Source of the DNA: JBGAKG01 sp044224495
GTDB lineage: Bacteria > Myxococcota_A > Polyangia > Polyangiales > Polyangiaceae
DNA length: 64,000 nt
Direction: 5' to 3'
NCBI GenBank assembly: GCA_044224495.1
Contig: JBGAKG010000003.1
Location: 372,001 to 436,000 of the forward strand
Shown: one piece after another, positions 40,765 to 52,239 of the stretch
Position numbering within the stretch: position 1 is the stretch's first letter
Layout of the letters: each line of letters opens with the position of its first letter
Position numbers and translations under genes: made by a program
The notes under the pieces: model-generated
Databases searched by the model: none
The model's input: the letters and a program-made list of their open reading frames with translations, nothing else
What the model was told of the DNA's origin: nothing

Positions 40765-41244
40765 TCAGGACGACTCCAACACCACGAAGTCGACGTCCGG
40801 CGTCTCGCCCCGCCGCCGCTCCGTCTCGCGGAAGCGGCTCCGGTCCAGCGGTGGGAAGACCACGTCGCCCGCGACGTCGCGGTGCACCTCGGTCAGGAAG
40901 ATCTTCGTGACGAGGGGGAGCGCCTCCGCATAGATGCGCGCGCCGCCGATGATGCGCGGCTCCTCGTCCGTGGTCCACGCGAGCTCGAGCGCCTCGGCGA
41001 GGGTGCGCTTCGCGACGCAGCCGTCGGCCACCGCTCCCGGATCGCTCGTCACGACGACGTTCGTGCGCCCGGGGAGCGCCTTGCCGATCGACTGGTGCGT
41101 GAGGCGACCCATCACGATGACGTGCCCCATCGTCACCGCGCGGAAGTGCTTCATGTCCTCGGGGATGTGCCACGGGAGGGCGTTGCCCTTCCCGATCACG
41201 CGGGCATCGCTCATCGCGACGACGAGCGCGAGCTTCCGCGTCAC
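40765..41244 (-). CDS. folA: Dihydrofolate reductase
   Basis: NADPH-dependent reduction of dihydrofolate to tetrahydrofolate. It starts TRKLALVVAMSDARVIGKGNALPWHIPEDMKHFRAVTMGHVIVMGRLTHQSIGKALPGRTNVVVTS, in short blocks the whole DHFR signature: Trp of LPWHIPED, the catalytic acid Glu/Asp, MGRLTHQSIG, and later RIIGGARIYAEALP with the NADPH Gly pair. It has 159 aa, a standard length. GTG 41244 overlaps the thyA stop by 4 bp (GTGA), so it is translated after thyA in the same message, which is the common thyA-folA order. The gene closes the operon. Confidence 0.96.
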   Translation of the reverse strand: MTRKLALVVAMSDARVIGKGNALPWHIPEDMKHFRAVTMGHVIVMGRLTHQSIGKALPGRTNVVVTSDPGAVADGCVAKRTLAEALELAWTTDEEPRIIGGARIYAEALPLVTKIFLTEVHRDVAGDVVFPPLDRSRFRETERRRGETPDVDFVVLESS

Positions 41245-42083
41245 ACGCTCACCGGCGCCGCGATGTGGGGGTGCGGATCGTAGCCCTCGAGCGTGAAGTG
41301 CTCGAAGCGGAAGGCGAAGAGATCCTTCACCGAGGGGTCGAGCTTCATCACCGGGAGCTTCCGCGGCTCGCGCGCGAGCTGGAGCTTCGCCTGCTCGAAG
41401 TGGTTCCTGTAGAGGTGCGCGTCGCCGAACGTGTGGACGAAGTCCCCCGGCCGCAGCCCGCTGACCTGCGCGATCATCATCGTGAGGAGCGCGTAGCTCG
41501 CGATGTTGAACGGCACGCCGAGGAAGATGTCCGCCGAGCGCTGGTAGAGCTGGCACGACAGACGCCCGCGCGCGACGTGGAACTGGAAGAGCGTGTGGCA
41601 GGGCGGCAGCGCGACCTGGTCCGCTTCCTTGGGGTTCCAGCCCGTCACGATGAGGCGGCGGCTGTTCGGCTTCTCGCGGAGATCGTGGAGCAGGCGCTGG
41701 ATCTGATCGACGCCGTCGTTCTCCCACGAGCCGTCGGGCTTGGGCGTCGCCCCGAAGTTGCGCCACTGGTGACCGTAGACCGGCCCGAGGTCGCCTTCCT
41801 TGCGCCCGAAGCGCGCCGTCTGCTCCGCGGTCGCCCACTCGTTCCAGATCCGAACGCCTGCTTCCTGAAGCGGCCCGACCTGCGTCTCGCCGCGGAGGAA
41901 CCAGAGGAGCTCGTGGATGATGCTCTTCAGGTGGAGCTTCTTCGTCGTGAGGAGCGGGAAGCCCTCCTCGAGATCGAAGCGCATCTGGTGACCGAAGATG
42001 CCGCGCGTCCCGGTGCCCGTCCGGTCCTCGCGCTCGTCGCCGCGCTCGAGCGCGGTGCGCAGGAGCTCGAGGTACGCCTTCAC
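41241..42083 (-). CDS. thyA: Thymidylate synthase
   Basis: Converts dUMP to dTMP using methylenetetrahydrofolate. Conserved blocks are DRTGTGTRGIFGHQMRFDL, FPLLTTKKLHLKSIIHELLWFLRG, YGHQWRNFG, ALPPCHTLFQFHV with the catalytic Cys, QRSADIFLGVPFNIASYALL, and GDAHLYRNH. At 280 aa it is full length. GTG 42083 overlaps the stop of the preceding lipoprotein gene (GTGA), and its own stop overlaps folA. The dihydrofolate it makes is recycled by FolA. Confidence 0.97.
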   Translation of the reverse strand: MKAYLELLRTALERGDEREDRTGTGTRGIFGHQMRFDLEEGFPLLTTKKLHLKSIIHELLWFLRGETQVGPLQEAGVRIWNEWATAEQTARFGRKEGDLGPVYGHQWRNFGATPKPDGSWENDGVDQIQRLLHDLREKPNSRRLIVTGWNPKEADQVALPPCHTLFQFHVARGRLSCQLYQRSADIFLGVPFNIASYALLTMMIAQVSGLRPGDFVHTFGDAHLYRNHFEQAKLQLAREPRKLPVMKLDPSVKDLFAFRFEHFTLEGYDPHPHIAAPVSV

Positions 42084-43453
42084 TTGCCCGCGTCCGCGGA
42101 GGCCGCCGGAGCGGCGCCGGTGTCGGGCTTGCGGCTCACGAGGATGTGCCCGTGGTGGCCGCCCTTGTGGTCGTCGTCGGGGTAGCCGTACCGAAATGGG
42201 ACGTCGGTGTGCGGGTTGGCGAGGAACAGCTTGCGCAGGTCCTCCATGTTCTTGTTGTCCACCAACCCGAACGGCTCCGAGTAGGTGTACGAGCCGTACG
42301 TGTCCTGCACGAAGCCCATCTTCTTCGCGTACGACGGCGGGAACCCGGTCGAGTCCGAGATCATGAAGTCGGTGTGCGTCGCCAGGTAGTTCCGGATGAT
42401 CGAGAAGGCGTCGCTCCAGAGCAGGTGGCTCGCGGCCTTCGTCATCGTCGCGACCTTGGGGCCCTTGCCCTCGAGGTGCTTCACCACGCGCCCGTCCGCT
42501 TTGAGGTGATCGTCGTCGAGGTTCTGGGCGACGTGGCGGAGAACCTTGATCGGCGCCTTCGCGTCGCCCTTCTTCCGGAAGTGGAGCTCCATGTTGGAGA
42601 AGAGCGTGGCGTCCAGGTCCTCGGGCTTCTTCTTGTGCGCTTTGACCGCGGCGTCCGCGGCGTCCACGTCGGCCTGCTCGACGTACTTGAGGCTGCCGTC
42701 GGGCTCGAACGTGAAGTACCGGAGCGCGATCGGCTCGTACCCGTGGAGCGCGAGCGCGACGAGATCGAACACGATCTCGCCCGGGAGGATGCTCTTGGTC
42801 CCGATGTCGAGGTTGTCGGTCCGGCTGTGCGCCTTCGCGAAGTACTTCCCGAGCACGGCGCGGTAGCGCGCGAGCTCCGGCTTGAGCCCGGGCGTCTTCG
42901 CCTGATCGATCTTGCGGATGTCGGACGCGGTCTCGAGCGAGATCGTGGTGAACTCGGTACCATTCGGGTACGTCGCGAGGCCGCCGAGGAGGTCGCCGCC
43001 GCCGAACGGATAGACGACCGTCTTCGGCGAGTTGCCGGGCACGATGCGCGCCAGGAACGGCATCGCGACGTCCATCCAGTCCTTCTTGAACCCGTCGTAG
43101 GCGGCGAGCAGCTCCTTGCAGTGCGCGTCGACCATGTCCTTGTCGAACGCCGCCGGCACGGGATCGTCGCCCCCGCACGCGGCCACGCGGAACAGCGTGC
43201 GCACTTGCGCGTCGAAGCTCATCCCGCGGAGGGGCGGCGGCGCGAGCGCGACCTCGGCGTCGGGGGCGGCGTCGTCACCGGCGTCGGCGACGGCGGACGC
43301 GACCGGGGCGGAGACCGACGCGCTCGGCGTCGTCGTCGCGTCGGTCTTGGGGGCGTTCTTCGTTCCACCGCACGCGCCGCAGGCGAAGCCCGAGGCAGCG
43401 AGGGTCACGACGAGGAGACGGGGAAAGCTCAGGGGTCCGGATGCGCGCCGCAC
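42080..43453 (-). CDS. Lipoprotein of unknown function upstream of thyA
   Basis: A 457-aa lipoprotein beginning RRASGPLSFPRLLVVTLAASGFACGACGG, with a Thr/Ser/Ala/Asp linker to about residue 65 and then a large globular domain. Features include TVVYPFGGGDLLGGLATYPNGTEF, RYRAVLGKYFAKAHSRTDNL, TLFSNMELHFRKKGD, and a His-rich end (DDDHKGGHHGHILVSRK) that may bind metal. I do not recognise a family. GTG 43453 starts the signal peptide. It lies 11 bp after a single-span protein and overlaps thyA by 4 bp, so a surface protein heads the nucleotide operon, which looks fortuitous or shared growth control. Confidence 0.75.
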   Translation of the reverse strand: MRRASGPLSFPRLLVVTLAASGFACGACGGTKNAPKTDATTTPSASVSAPVASAVADAGDDAAPDAEVALAPPPLRGMSFDAQVRTLFRVAACGGDDPVPAAFDKDMVDAHCKELLAAYDGFKKDWMDVAMPFLARIVPGNSPKTVVYPFGGGDLLGGLATYPNGTEFTTISLETASDIRKIDQAKTPGLKPELARYRAVLGKYFAKAHSRTDNLDIGTKSILPGEIVFDLVALALHGYEPIALRYFTFEPDGSLKYVEQADVDAADAAVKAHKKKPEDLDATLFSNMELHFRKKGDAKAPIKVLRHVAQNLDDDHLKADGRVVKHLEGKGPKVATMTKAASHLLWSDAFSIIRNYLATHTDFMISDSTGFPPSYAKKMGFVQDTYGSYTYSEPFGLVDNKNMEDLRKLFLANPHTDVPFRYGYPDDDHKGGHHGHILVSRKPDTGAAPAASADAGK

Positions 43454-43464
43454 GGCGCGGCACC

Positions 43465-43911
43465 CTAGTCCAAGTCGATGGCGGCCGGAAGGCGCGGCGC
43501 GGGCGAGCGCTGCGCTTGGCTGGCGTGGCCCTTCCACTTCTTGTTGTGGGCCTCGATCCGGGACGCGAAGTTCACCTCGACGGCCGCAGTCTTGCGGTGG
43601 GTGACCCGGCTGCTCGCGGCGGCGGTGTCGTCGAAGTGGGCGTAGGCGGAGCGCGCGCCGGCGAGGACCAGCACGAACAGACAGACCTGCACGAAGACCG
43701 CCATCATGATGAGGGGCTTCTTCTGCGGTCGCCACGGCGTGGGGATCGCGGGATCGGAGAGCTCGACGTCGGAGCCGTCGTCGTCGTCGATCGTCCAGGC
43801 CGGCGGCGCCATCGACGGCGGGTCGGGCGGGAGCACGTCCGAGAGCTCGAGATCGAGGAGCTCGATGGAGGACTGCGGCGCCGTATCGTCGGGGCTCAAC
43901 TCGAGGGACAT
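43465..43911 (-). CDS. Single-span membrane protein with acidic cytoplasmic N-terminus
   Basis: A 148-aa protein. The N-terminal ~63 residues are Asp/Ser/Pro-rich (LDLELSDVLPPDPPSM, IDDDDGSDVELSD). A membrane helix spans about 66-85 (LIMMAVFVQVCLFVLVLAG), and the C-terminal ~60 residues are basic (THRKTAAVEV, EAHNKKWKGH). By the positive-inside rule the orientation is ambiguous (RPQKKP precedes the helix), and it probably exposes its C-terminus outside. It is not recognised. It is the first gene of the operon ending in folA, and divergent from another single-span protein across 354 bp. Confidence 0.65.
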   Translation of the reverse strand: MSLELSPDDTAPQSSIELLDLELSDVLPPDPPSMAPPAWTIDDDDGSDVELSDPAIPTPWRPQKKPLIMMAVFVQVCLFVLVLAGARSAYAHFDDTAAASSRVTHRKTAAVEVNFASRIEAHNKKWKGHASQAQRSPAPRLPAAIDLD

Positions 43912-44265
43912 GAAGACCCGTCATGCGGGAATCGTGCCGAGCGGGGTGGATCGCCGATGGAACAGGCAGAATTTGCGCGAAATCTGCGCGGCGGTCGCAG
44001 AGGCGGACGGTCCCGGAGCCGGTTCGTGAGCCTTCGCGAGCGCTGGCGGCTCCGAAACGGATCACGAGAATGGTGTTCGAGCGATCCATCCTTGTCTCAA
44101 GAAGAGAGGAAAATCTGGAAAATTCTCGGCCAGATGGAGCGCTCCAAGCGCCATCCCACATCCCGCGACCGTTCGGCGCGCGCACGTCGATTTGGGGCTG
44201 CCGACGGCCCGAAAATCGTGGATGATTTTGCCTTCCGTTCGTTCGGGGGCGCGAGGTCGAGGAGC
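43912..44265. other. 354-bp intergenic region between divergent single-span protein genes
   Basis: No gene is convincing here; it must hold both promoters. It is less GC-rich than its surroundings. The inner part has several stem candidates: AAAATC/GATTTT around GTGGAT (44212-44229) and GATGG...CCATC flanking the GGAGCGCTCC palindrome near 44133-44155. On the minus strand a sequence with sigma54-like GG...GC spacing lies at 43924-43939, 13 bases before the start at 43911. A GAGGTCGAGGAG ribosome-binding stretch precedes ATG 44266. Confidence 0.55.
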
Positions 44266-45084
44266 ATGACGAACCGCGTTCGATGGGTAAAATCCGATCC
44301 CGATGCCTCCGATGCGGCGCCCACCGTGGCGAACGCACCCGTGAGCTGGGAGCGCGCGTCGAAGGTTCTCACGATGGAACCGAGCGTGACGCCGGCGGCG
44401 GTCGACGCGGATGATACCAATCCGGTACCGGCCGTCGCACGCAAGCGCCTCGCGCTCGCCGAAGGGACCGAGGACATCGCGGTCGAGGACGTGCTCGAGG
44501 TCGAGCTCCCTCCGGCGCCCAGTCACCCGCGCACCGTCTCCGTGACGGCCACGTGCGAGATTCAAGCGGACGACGTGCTCGAAGAGGTCGTCAGCGCGCC
44601 CGCCCCGTCGAGCGATGGTCGCGAGCGCAAGACCGATCCGCCCGCGTGGCGTACGCGCCAGACCGTGCCGCCGGCGCCGCGGGACGCGAAGACCGATCCG
44701 CCCGCGCGCGTGCAGACGAATGGCGCAGCGGTCCCGCATTGGACCGACGGCGTGCAGATCCCGGCGCCCGCGCCGCTCCCGTCGACGCCGCCGTGGACCG
44801 CCGATGCGCGGCCCGTCGATCCGCGCCGCGAAGCGACGAAGGTCCATCTCCGTCCGCCCACCGAACCGCGGAGCCGCGCGCCGTGGATGTTCTTGGGCGC
44901 AGCGCTCGGTGCGTCGCTCGCGATCGGCGCCGTGATCGTGCTCGCCCCCGGCGCTCAAGAGGCGAGCGCGGCGACGGCCCACGTGCCCACCCTCCATCAC
45001 CTCGCGGTGAAACACGCCGCCGAGCGCGTGGGGCACGGCCCGGTGGTGCCGGTGCTCGACGTGGGTGCGCTGCCGAAGCGCTGA
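44266..45084 (+). CDS. Single-span membrane protein with long Pro-rich cytoplasmic region
   Basis: A 272-aa protein. Residues 1-205 are disordered and Pro/Asp/Ala-rich, with two KTDPPA copies (121-127 and 142-147) and PAP-type runs. One membrane helix follows at ~206-228 (WMFLGAALGASLAIGAVIVLA), and a 44-residue tail with several His (LHHLAVKHAAERVGHG) lies outside. No domain is recognised; Thr/Ser-rich, unstructured cytoplasmic parts of this type are plausible kinase substrates in myxobacteria, which is inference. It has a good Shine-Dalgarno (GAGGAG-like) 4-5 bases before ATG 44266, and converges with the next gene, 4 bp away. Confidence 0.7.
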   Translation: MTNRVRWVKSDPDASDAAPTVANAPVSWERASKVLTMEPSVTPAAVDADDTNPVPAVARKRLALAEGTEDIAVEDVLEVELPPAPSHPRTVSVTATCEIQADDVLEEVVSAPAPSSDGRERKTDPPAWRTRQTVPPAPRDAKTDPPARVQTNGAAVPHWTDGVQIPAPAPLPSTPPWTADARPVDPRREATKVHLRPPTEPRSRAPWMFLGAALGASLAIGAVIVLAPGAQEASAATAHVPTLHHLAVKHAAERVGHGPVVPVLDVGALPKR

Positions 45085-45088
45085 GGGA

Positions 45089-46015
45089 CTACGGCACCCG
45101 CAACGTCCCCCCGCACGGGACGTCGACGTCCTTCACGGGCTGGTCGCCGATGCCGAGGCGATGGACGCCGCACGCGACCACGAGCGGCTCCTGCACCTCG
45201 AGCGGGTGACCGTCCCACGTGAGCTTCTGCCCCTTCGCCGACGGCGGGAGCTCCAGCGTGCCGGTCGTCGCCGTGGGCGCGGGCGGCGCGAGAAACTGGC
45301 CGCCGTGGCTGCGCAGGTACAGGAACGCGAGCACGCCGAAGACGATCCCGGCCCCGAGGAAGACGCCCACGATCGCGACGGCGCCGCTCCGCTTCTTCGG
45401 CCGCTCCACGCGCACGGTGTGCATCGGCGCGCGCGGCTGCGCTTGGCGCACGTTCCAGAGATCGCGCGCCGGCGCCGGCTTGTCGATCATCAGCTCCGAG
45501 ACGTTCACTTCCATCGTGCTGTTCGCCGGCTCGAGCGACGAGTCCGGGCTCTCGTCGACGAGCGCCGACGTCGAGAGCTCGCGCGTCGCGGGCTTGCCGC
45601 CCGTCGCCTCGCGGAGCTCCTCTACGACGTCGTCCAGCGCGGCGTCGTCGCGCAGCGCCGGGCCCGGCGCGACGCTCGCCGGTTTCAGCGGGAGCGCCGC
45701 CTTGTCGCGGAGCTTCGTCGGCGCCGCATCGGCGATCTCCGAAGGATCCGCGAGCTGGCGGGTGGGGGCCGCATCGAAGGACTCCGGCTCCAACACCACC
45801 GGCTGCGACGCATCCAGGGGGAGCGAGAAGGCGGGGAGTGGCTCTGCCGCGAGGAGCGCCTCCACGTCGGGCACCGGCACTGAGTCCTCGGTCGGAAACC
45901 GCGGGAGCGGATCGCTCTCGGGCCCCGGCTTCACGCGGGGAAGGGTCTCCGGCTCGGGCGCGCGCTTCGCCGATGAGATGGGCCCTTTCGGACCGGGCGG
46001 CGGTCGGCGATTCAC
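45089..46015 (-). CDS. Single-span membrane protein with small extracytoplasmic domain
   Basis: A 308-aa protein with a Pro/Glu/Asp-rich N-terminal cytoplasmic part (~1-205), a basic stop (VERPKKR), a membrane helix ~210-232 (AVAIVGVFLGAGIVFGVLAFLYL), and a C-terminal ~70-residue beta-rich domain (TGTLELPPSAKGQKLTWDGHPL ... VVACGVHRLGIGDQPVKDVDVPCGGTLRV). That tail, with Gly and paired strands, recalls PEGA-type domains. Similar PEGA tails occur on myxobacterial kinases, but no kinase is present here. Divergent from acnA. Confidence 0.7.
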   Translation of the reverse strand: MNRRPPPGPKGPISSAKRAPEPETLPRVKPGPESDPLPRFPTEDSVPVPDVEALLAAEPLPAFSLPLDASQPVVLEPESFDAAPTRQLADPSEIADAAPTKLRDKAALPLKPASVAPGPALRDDAALDDVVEELREATGGKPATRELSTSALVDESPDSSLEPANSTMEVNVSELMIDKPAPARDLWNVRQAQPRAPMHTVRVERPKKRSGAVAIVGVFLGAGIVFGVLAFLYLRSHGGQFLAPPAPTATTGTLELPPSAKGQKLTWDGHPLEVQEPLVVACGVHRLGIGDQPVKDVDVPCGGTLRVP

Positions 46016-46102
46016 GACGTACTTCTCCCTACCTCGATCTCACCGAGTCTACCCCGAGCGCGCTTCCCAGGGGCGAAAATGGGCGCTAAACCCTCGCCCA
46101 GC

Positions 46103-48771
<2,669 letters not shown>

Positions 48772-48772
<1 letters not shown>

Positions 48773-49281
48773 TGCGCCGCGCTGCGTTTCCGCTCGCGCT
48801 CGCGCTCGCGGGCGCCGTCGCGTGCAGTCGGGCCGACGCCGATCGGCCCGTCTCGCGCGCGGAGGCTCCGCCGAGCGTCTCGCCCGCGACCCTCGCGAGC
48901 GCGGCAGCGGCGAGCAGCGCGGCGGCGAGCGCCGCGACGACGGGCGACGCGGGGCCTCCCGATTGGGTGAACCCCGCGCCGTGCGTCCTCGGCGACGTGC
49001 CGCGCACGCAGTACCAGCCGTACGTCGGGCTCAACGCGTTCATCGCCGCCTACGACGAGGTGAAGGCGAAGTGCCTGGACGGCGAGACGCACGGCCAGGG
49101 GCGCGTCACCGTCGTCCTCGGCGGCGCGTGCGGCGGGGTCAAGTCGCTGCGCTTCGCCGAGGGGCCGTTCACCAAGGGCACGAAGAGCGGCGACTGCGTC
49201 CTCGCGTCGTTCCAGAAGATCAAGGTCCATCCCTTCCTCGGGGACGACCTCGAGATCACCAAGACCTTCGTCGTCCCGTGA
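48772..49281 (+). CDS. Small lipoprotein after aconitase
   Basis: A 169-aa lipoprotein. GTG 48772 shares its first base with the acnA stop (TAGTG). The signal RRAAFPLALALAGAVAC is followed by a long Ala/Ser-rich linker (to ~62), then an ~100-residue domain with four Cys (PAPCVLG, KCLDG, GACGG, DCVLA). The end resembles the C-terminal half of an AgmX/PglI- or TonB-like domain (RVTVVLGGACGGVKSLRFAEGPF ... SGDCVLASFQKIKVHPFLGDDLEITKTF), common in myxobacterial proteins of unknown role. It is translated with acnA. Confidence 0.75.
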
Positions 49282-49730
49282 GCGTCCGCGTCGTCCGCGC
49301 GTTCCTCGAGGCGGCCGAGCGGCGCGAGCTCGAGCTCCTCGCCGAGCACGTCGCGTGGGAGCCGGGGCGCCAAGGGACCGGCTACGAGAAGTGCGCCATC
49401 GCCGCGGAGCCGCAGGCCGCCGCGCCCATCGCGCGGGCGCTCCGCGAGCTCGGGGCAGCGATCCATGGACCCTACGACGTCTGGCTCATTCGGTACCAAG
49501 TTGGTACGGAGATCCCTCCCCACCGCGATCCAGTGGAGCCCGGCCGCGAGCACCATCGTCTGAACGCGATCGTTCGCTCGGCCACCGGCGGCGACGCGAA
49601 GGTGCGCGGCGTCCCCGTCGCCTTGGCCGAAGGCGACGCCTACGTCTTTCGGCCGGACGCGGAGGAGCACGAGGTCACCCGGGTCACGGCGGGGACGCGC
49701 CTGGTGTTCTCGGTCGGCGTGCTCCGCTGA
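49278..49730 (+). CDS. 2-Oxoglutarate/Fe(II) oxygenase-like protein
   Basis: A 150-aa cupin-fold dioxygenase-like protein. Fe(II) ligands are His82-x-Asp84 in PPHRDPV and His131 in EEHEVTRV, with Arg141 ten residues on as the probable 2-oxoglutarate salt-bridge partner. It is shorter than most such enzymes, so it is a minimal core. Substrate unknown. GTG 49278 overlaps the preceding stop by 4 bp, making it the third gene of the acnA transcript, where 2-oxoglutarate-related metabolism would be a fitting context. Confidence 0.8.
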   Translation: MSVRVVRAFLEAAERRELELLAEHVAWEPGRQGTGYEKCAIAAEPQAAAPIARALRELGAAIHGPYDVWLIRYQVGTEIPPHRDPVEPGREHHRLNAIVRSATGGDAKVRGVPVALAEGDAYVFRPDAEEHEVTRVTAGTRLVFSVGVLR

Positions 49731-49742
49731 CGCGAATCGGGT

Positions 49743-52160
49743 CTACAACCCGTCGAGGACCGCGCGGAGCTTCGCCGCCAAGCCGCTCGGCGTGAACGGC
49801 TTCTGCAGGAACTGATCGAGCGACAGGCTCACTCCATGACGGAGCACGGCATCGTCCGTGTAGCCGCTCATGTAGAGCACCTTGAGCTGAGGGTTCTCGC
49901 GCTTCAACGCGAGCGCCAGATCGCGCCCGCTCATGCCGCCCGGCATCACCACGTCGGTCACGAGCGCGTGGATCGGTCGCCCGCGCGCACGCACCAGCGC
50001 AAGGGCGCTCGCGCCGTCGGGGGCGTCGAGCACGTCGTAGCCCAGCAGGCGAAGCGCCCGCGCGGCCAGCCGCCGCACGCCCTCTTCGTCTTCGACCAAG
50101 AGCACGCTCTCGGTCCCGGGCGGCGCGTTCTCGCGCGACGGCGCATCGGACGAAGGCGGCTGTTCGCTCGCCGGAAAGAAGACCGAGAAGGTGCTGCCCT
50201 CGCCGATCTTGCTCTCGACCTGGACGTGGCCGCCGCTCTGCTTCGCGATCCCGTAGACGGTGGAGAGTCCCAGCCCGGTGCCACGCCCCGGCCCTTTGGT
50301 GGTGAAGAACGGCTCGAAGATGCGCTCGCGAACCTCCTCCGACATCCCTTCGCCCGTGTCGCGGATCGCGAGCTCGACGTAGCGCCCCGGAGCGAGCTCG
50401 CTCGAGTCTCCCCCGCGCACGACGACGTCACGGGTCGTGACGGTCAGCCGCCCGCCCGAGGGCATCGCGTCGCGCGCGTTCACGACCAAGTTCATCAGCA
50501 CCTGCTCGACCTGCCCCGGATCGGCGTCGATCGGCGAGAGGTTGCGATCGAGCACCGACGACACGCGGATGTTCTCGCCGATGAGGCGCTGGAGGAGCCT
50601 CGTCAGGCGCTGGATGACGTCGTTGAGCTGGAGTGTGCGCGGCTCGATGATCGAGCGCCGGCTGAACGCCAGGAGCTGCGACGTGAGCGCCTCGGCGCGC
50701 GCGCCCGCGTCCCGGATCGCCGAGAGATCGTCGCGCGAGGGATCACCGGGCTTCGACTGATCGAGCAGCACCTCGCTGAAGCCGTTGATGACGGTGAGGA
50801 GGTTGTTGAAGTCGTGCGCCACGCCACCGGCGAGCTGGCCGATCGCTTCCATCTTCTGCGCTTGGCGGAGCTGCTCTTCGAGCCGCCGCCGCGCGGTCAC
50901 GTCCTGCGTGACGCCGTCGACGTGGGTCGGCAGCTCGCCCTCCGTCCGGACCGCGGCGCGCACGTGCACCCAGCGCACTTGCTCGCGCACCACGATGCGG
51001 TGCTCCACGTCGTAGCTGCCGCCGGCGAGCGCCGCTTTCCACGCGAGCTCGACGCGCGCGCGGTCCTCGGGGTGGACGCGGTCGAGCACCTCCGTGATCG
51101 GCTTCGGTCCCGGCGGGAGATCGAGGATCCGCCACGCGACGTCCGAGCCCTCGATCGTGGCGGTCTCGACGTCGTACGTCCAATTGCCGACCTCCGCGAG
51201 CTCCTGCGCTCCGCGCAGCTCGGCGGCCGCACGCTGGAGCGCGCGCTCGCTGCGCTGCCGCTCGCTGACGTCGCGCACGAGGGCGAGCCGCCGGCGAGAG
51301 CCGTCGACGAAGAAGCTGCGGACGCGGATCTCGACCGGAAACGTGACCCCGTCCTTGCGCCGGTGCCGTGTCTCGAACGAGTACACCTCCCCGGAGTCGG
51401 CCTTCTCGATGATCCGAGCGATCGTGGCGTCGTCCACGTCGGGGTCGAAGAACGTCGGCGCTTGGCCGAGCAGCTCCTCGCGCGTGTAGCCGAGGCTCCG
51501 GCACGCCTCCGCGTTCACGTCGAGGATGTGCCCGTCTTCGCCGTGCACGAAGAAGGCGTCGAGCGCGTGGTCGACGAACGTCCGGAACCGTGCCTCGCTC
51601 TCGCGGAGCTCGCGCAGCGTGCGATGGGCTTGAATCGCGATCGCGGCGAGGTGCTCGGCGCGCGTGACGATCGCGACCATCATCGGCGTCGGTTCGCCGG
51701 TCTCGCGGCGGTAGACGGCGAACGACCCGAACGCAGGTGCGCTCGCGCCCGCGCGCCGCGCGCGGATCGGAAACGACCAGCACGCGCGGAGGCCGTTGGC
51801 GACGGCGAGCGCGCGAAACGCCTCCCAGCGGGGGTCGAGCTCGACGTCCGGCGTGATGACGGGCTCGCCGAGGTACACCGCCGTGCCGCACGAGCCGGAG
51901 CTCGGGCCGATCGGCAGTCCCTCGCACGCGGCGCCGAACGCCGGCGGCACGTCGCCGCGCACCGCGACGCGGAGCCGGTCCCCCTCGGTGCGCAGCATGA
52001 TCGAAGGGATGGAACCCGGGACGTGACGCGCGACGAGCGCGACGATCTCGGCGAGCGTCTGGTCCAGATCGGCGCCGGAGGCGATGGCCTCCAGAATGGC
52101 TGCGTGCTCGGCGAAAAATGTGGCGTCGTCGCTGGTCCCCACGTACGCGTACCTCGACAC
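49743..52160 (-). CDS. GAF-PAS-PAS hybrid histidine kinase with receiver
   Basis: An 805-aa soluble kinase. Domain order: GAF (~25-175, with PIGPSSGSCGTAVYLGEPVITPDV), PAS (~188-305), PAS (~325-425 with DRVHPEDRARVELAWKAAL), HisKA with acceptor His in LAGGVAHDFNNLLTVI (~440), HATPase (LMNLVVNARDAMP, DTGEGM, GRGTGLGLS), and a C-terminal receiver (VEDEEGVRR, acceptor Asp in TDVVMPGGMSG, QKPFT). The layout is typical of myxobacterial orphan hybrids. The GAF may sense a small molecule and the PAS domains redox or ligands. There is no DNA-binding output. GTG 52160 is the start. Confidence 0.92.
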   Translation of the reverse strand: MSRYAYVGTSDDATFFAEHAAILEAIASGADLDQTLAEIVALVARHVPGSIPSIMLRTEGDRLRVAVRGDVPPAFGAACEGLPIGPSSGSCGTAVYLGEPVITPDVELDPRWEAFRALAVANGLRACWSFPIRARRAGASAPAFGSFAVYRRETGEPTPMMVAIVTRAEHLAAIAIQAHRTLRELRESEARFRTFVDHALDAFFVHGEDGHILDVNAEACRSLGYTREELLGQAPTFFDPDVDDATIARIIEKADSGEVYSFETRHRRKDGVTFPVEIRVRSFFVDGSRRRLALVRDVSERQRSERALQRAAAELRGAQELAEVGNWTYDVETATIEGSDVAWRILDLPPGPKPITEVLDRVHPEDRARVELAWKAALAGGSYDVEHRIVVREQVRWVHVRAAVRTEGELPTHVDGVTQDVTARRRLEEQLRQAQKMEAIGQLAGGVAHDFNNLLTVINGFSEVLLDQSKPGDPSRDDLSAIRDAGARAEALTSQLLAFSRRSIIEPRTLQLNDVIQRLTRLLQRLIGENIRVSSVLDRNLSPIDADPGQVEQVLMNLVVNARDAMPSGGRLTVTTRDVVVRGGDSSELAPGRYVELAIRDTGEGMSEEVRERIFEPFFTTKGPGRGTGLGLSTVYGIAKQSGGHVQVESKIGEGSTFSVFFPASEQPPSSDAPSRENAPPGTESVLLVEDEEGVRRLAARALRLLGYDVLDAPDGASALALVRARGRPIHALVTDVVMPGGMSGRDLALALKRENPQLKVLYMSGYTDDAVLRHGVSLSLDQFLQKPFTPSGLAAKLRAVLDGL

Positions 52161-52239
52161 GATCGATGGTCTCGCGCCCCGTGAGCGATTTCAAGCCACG
52201 TGCACGGTCGAGCTGGAACGCCGGCCGCGGCGTGGCGGC

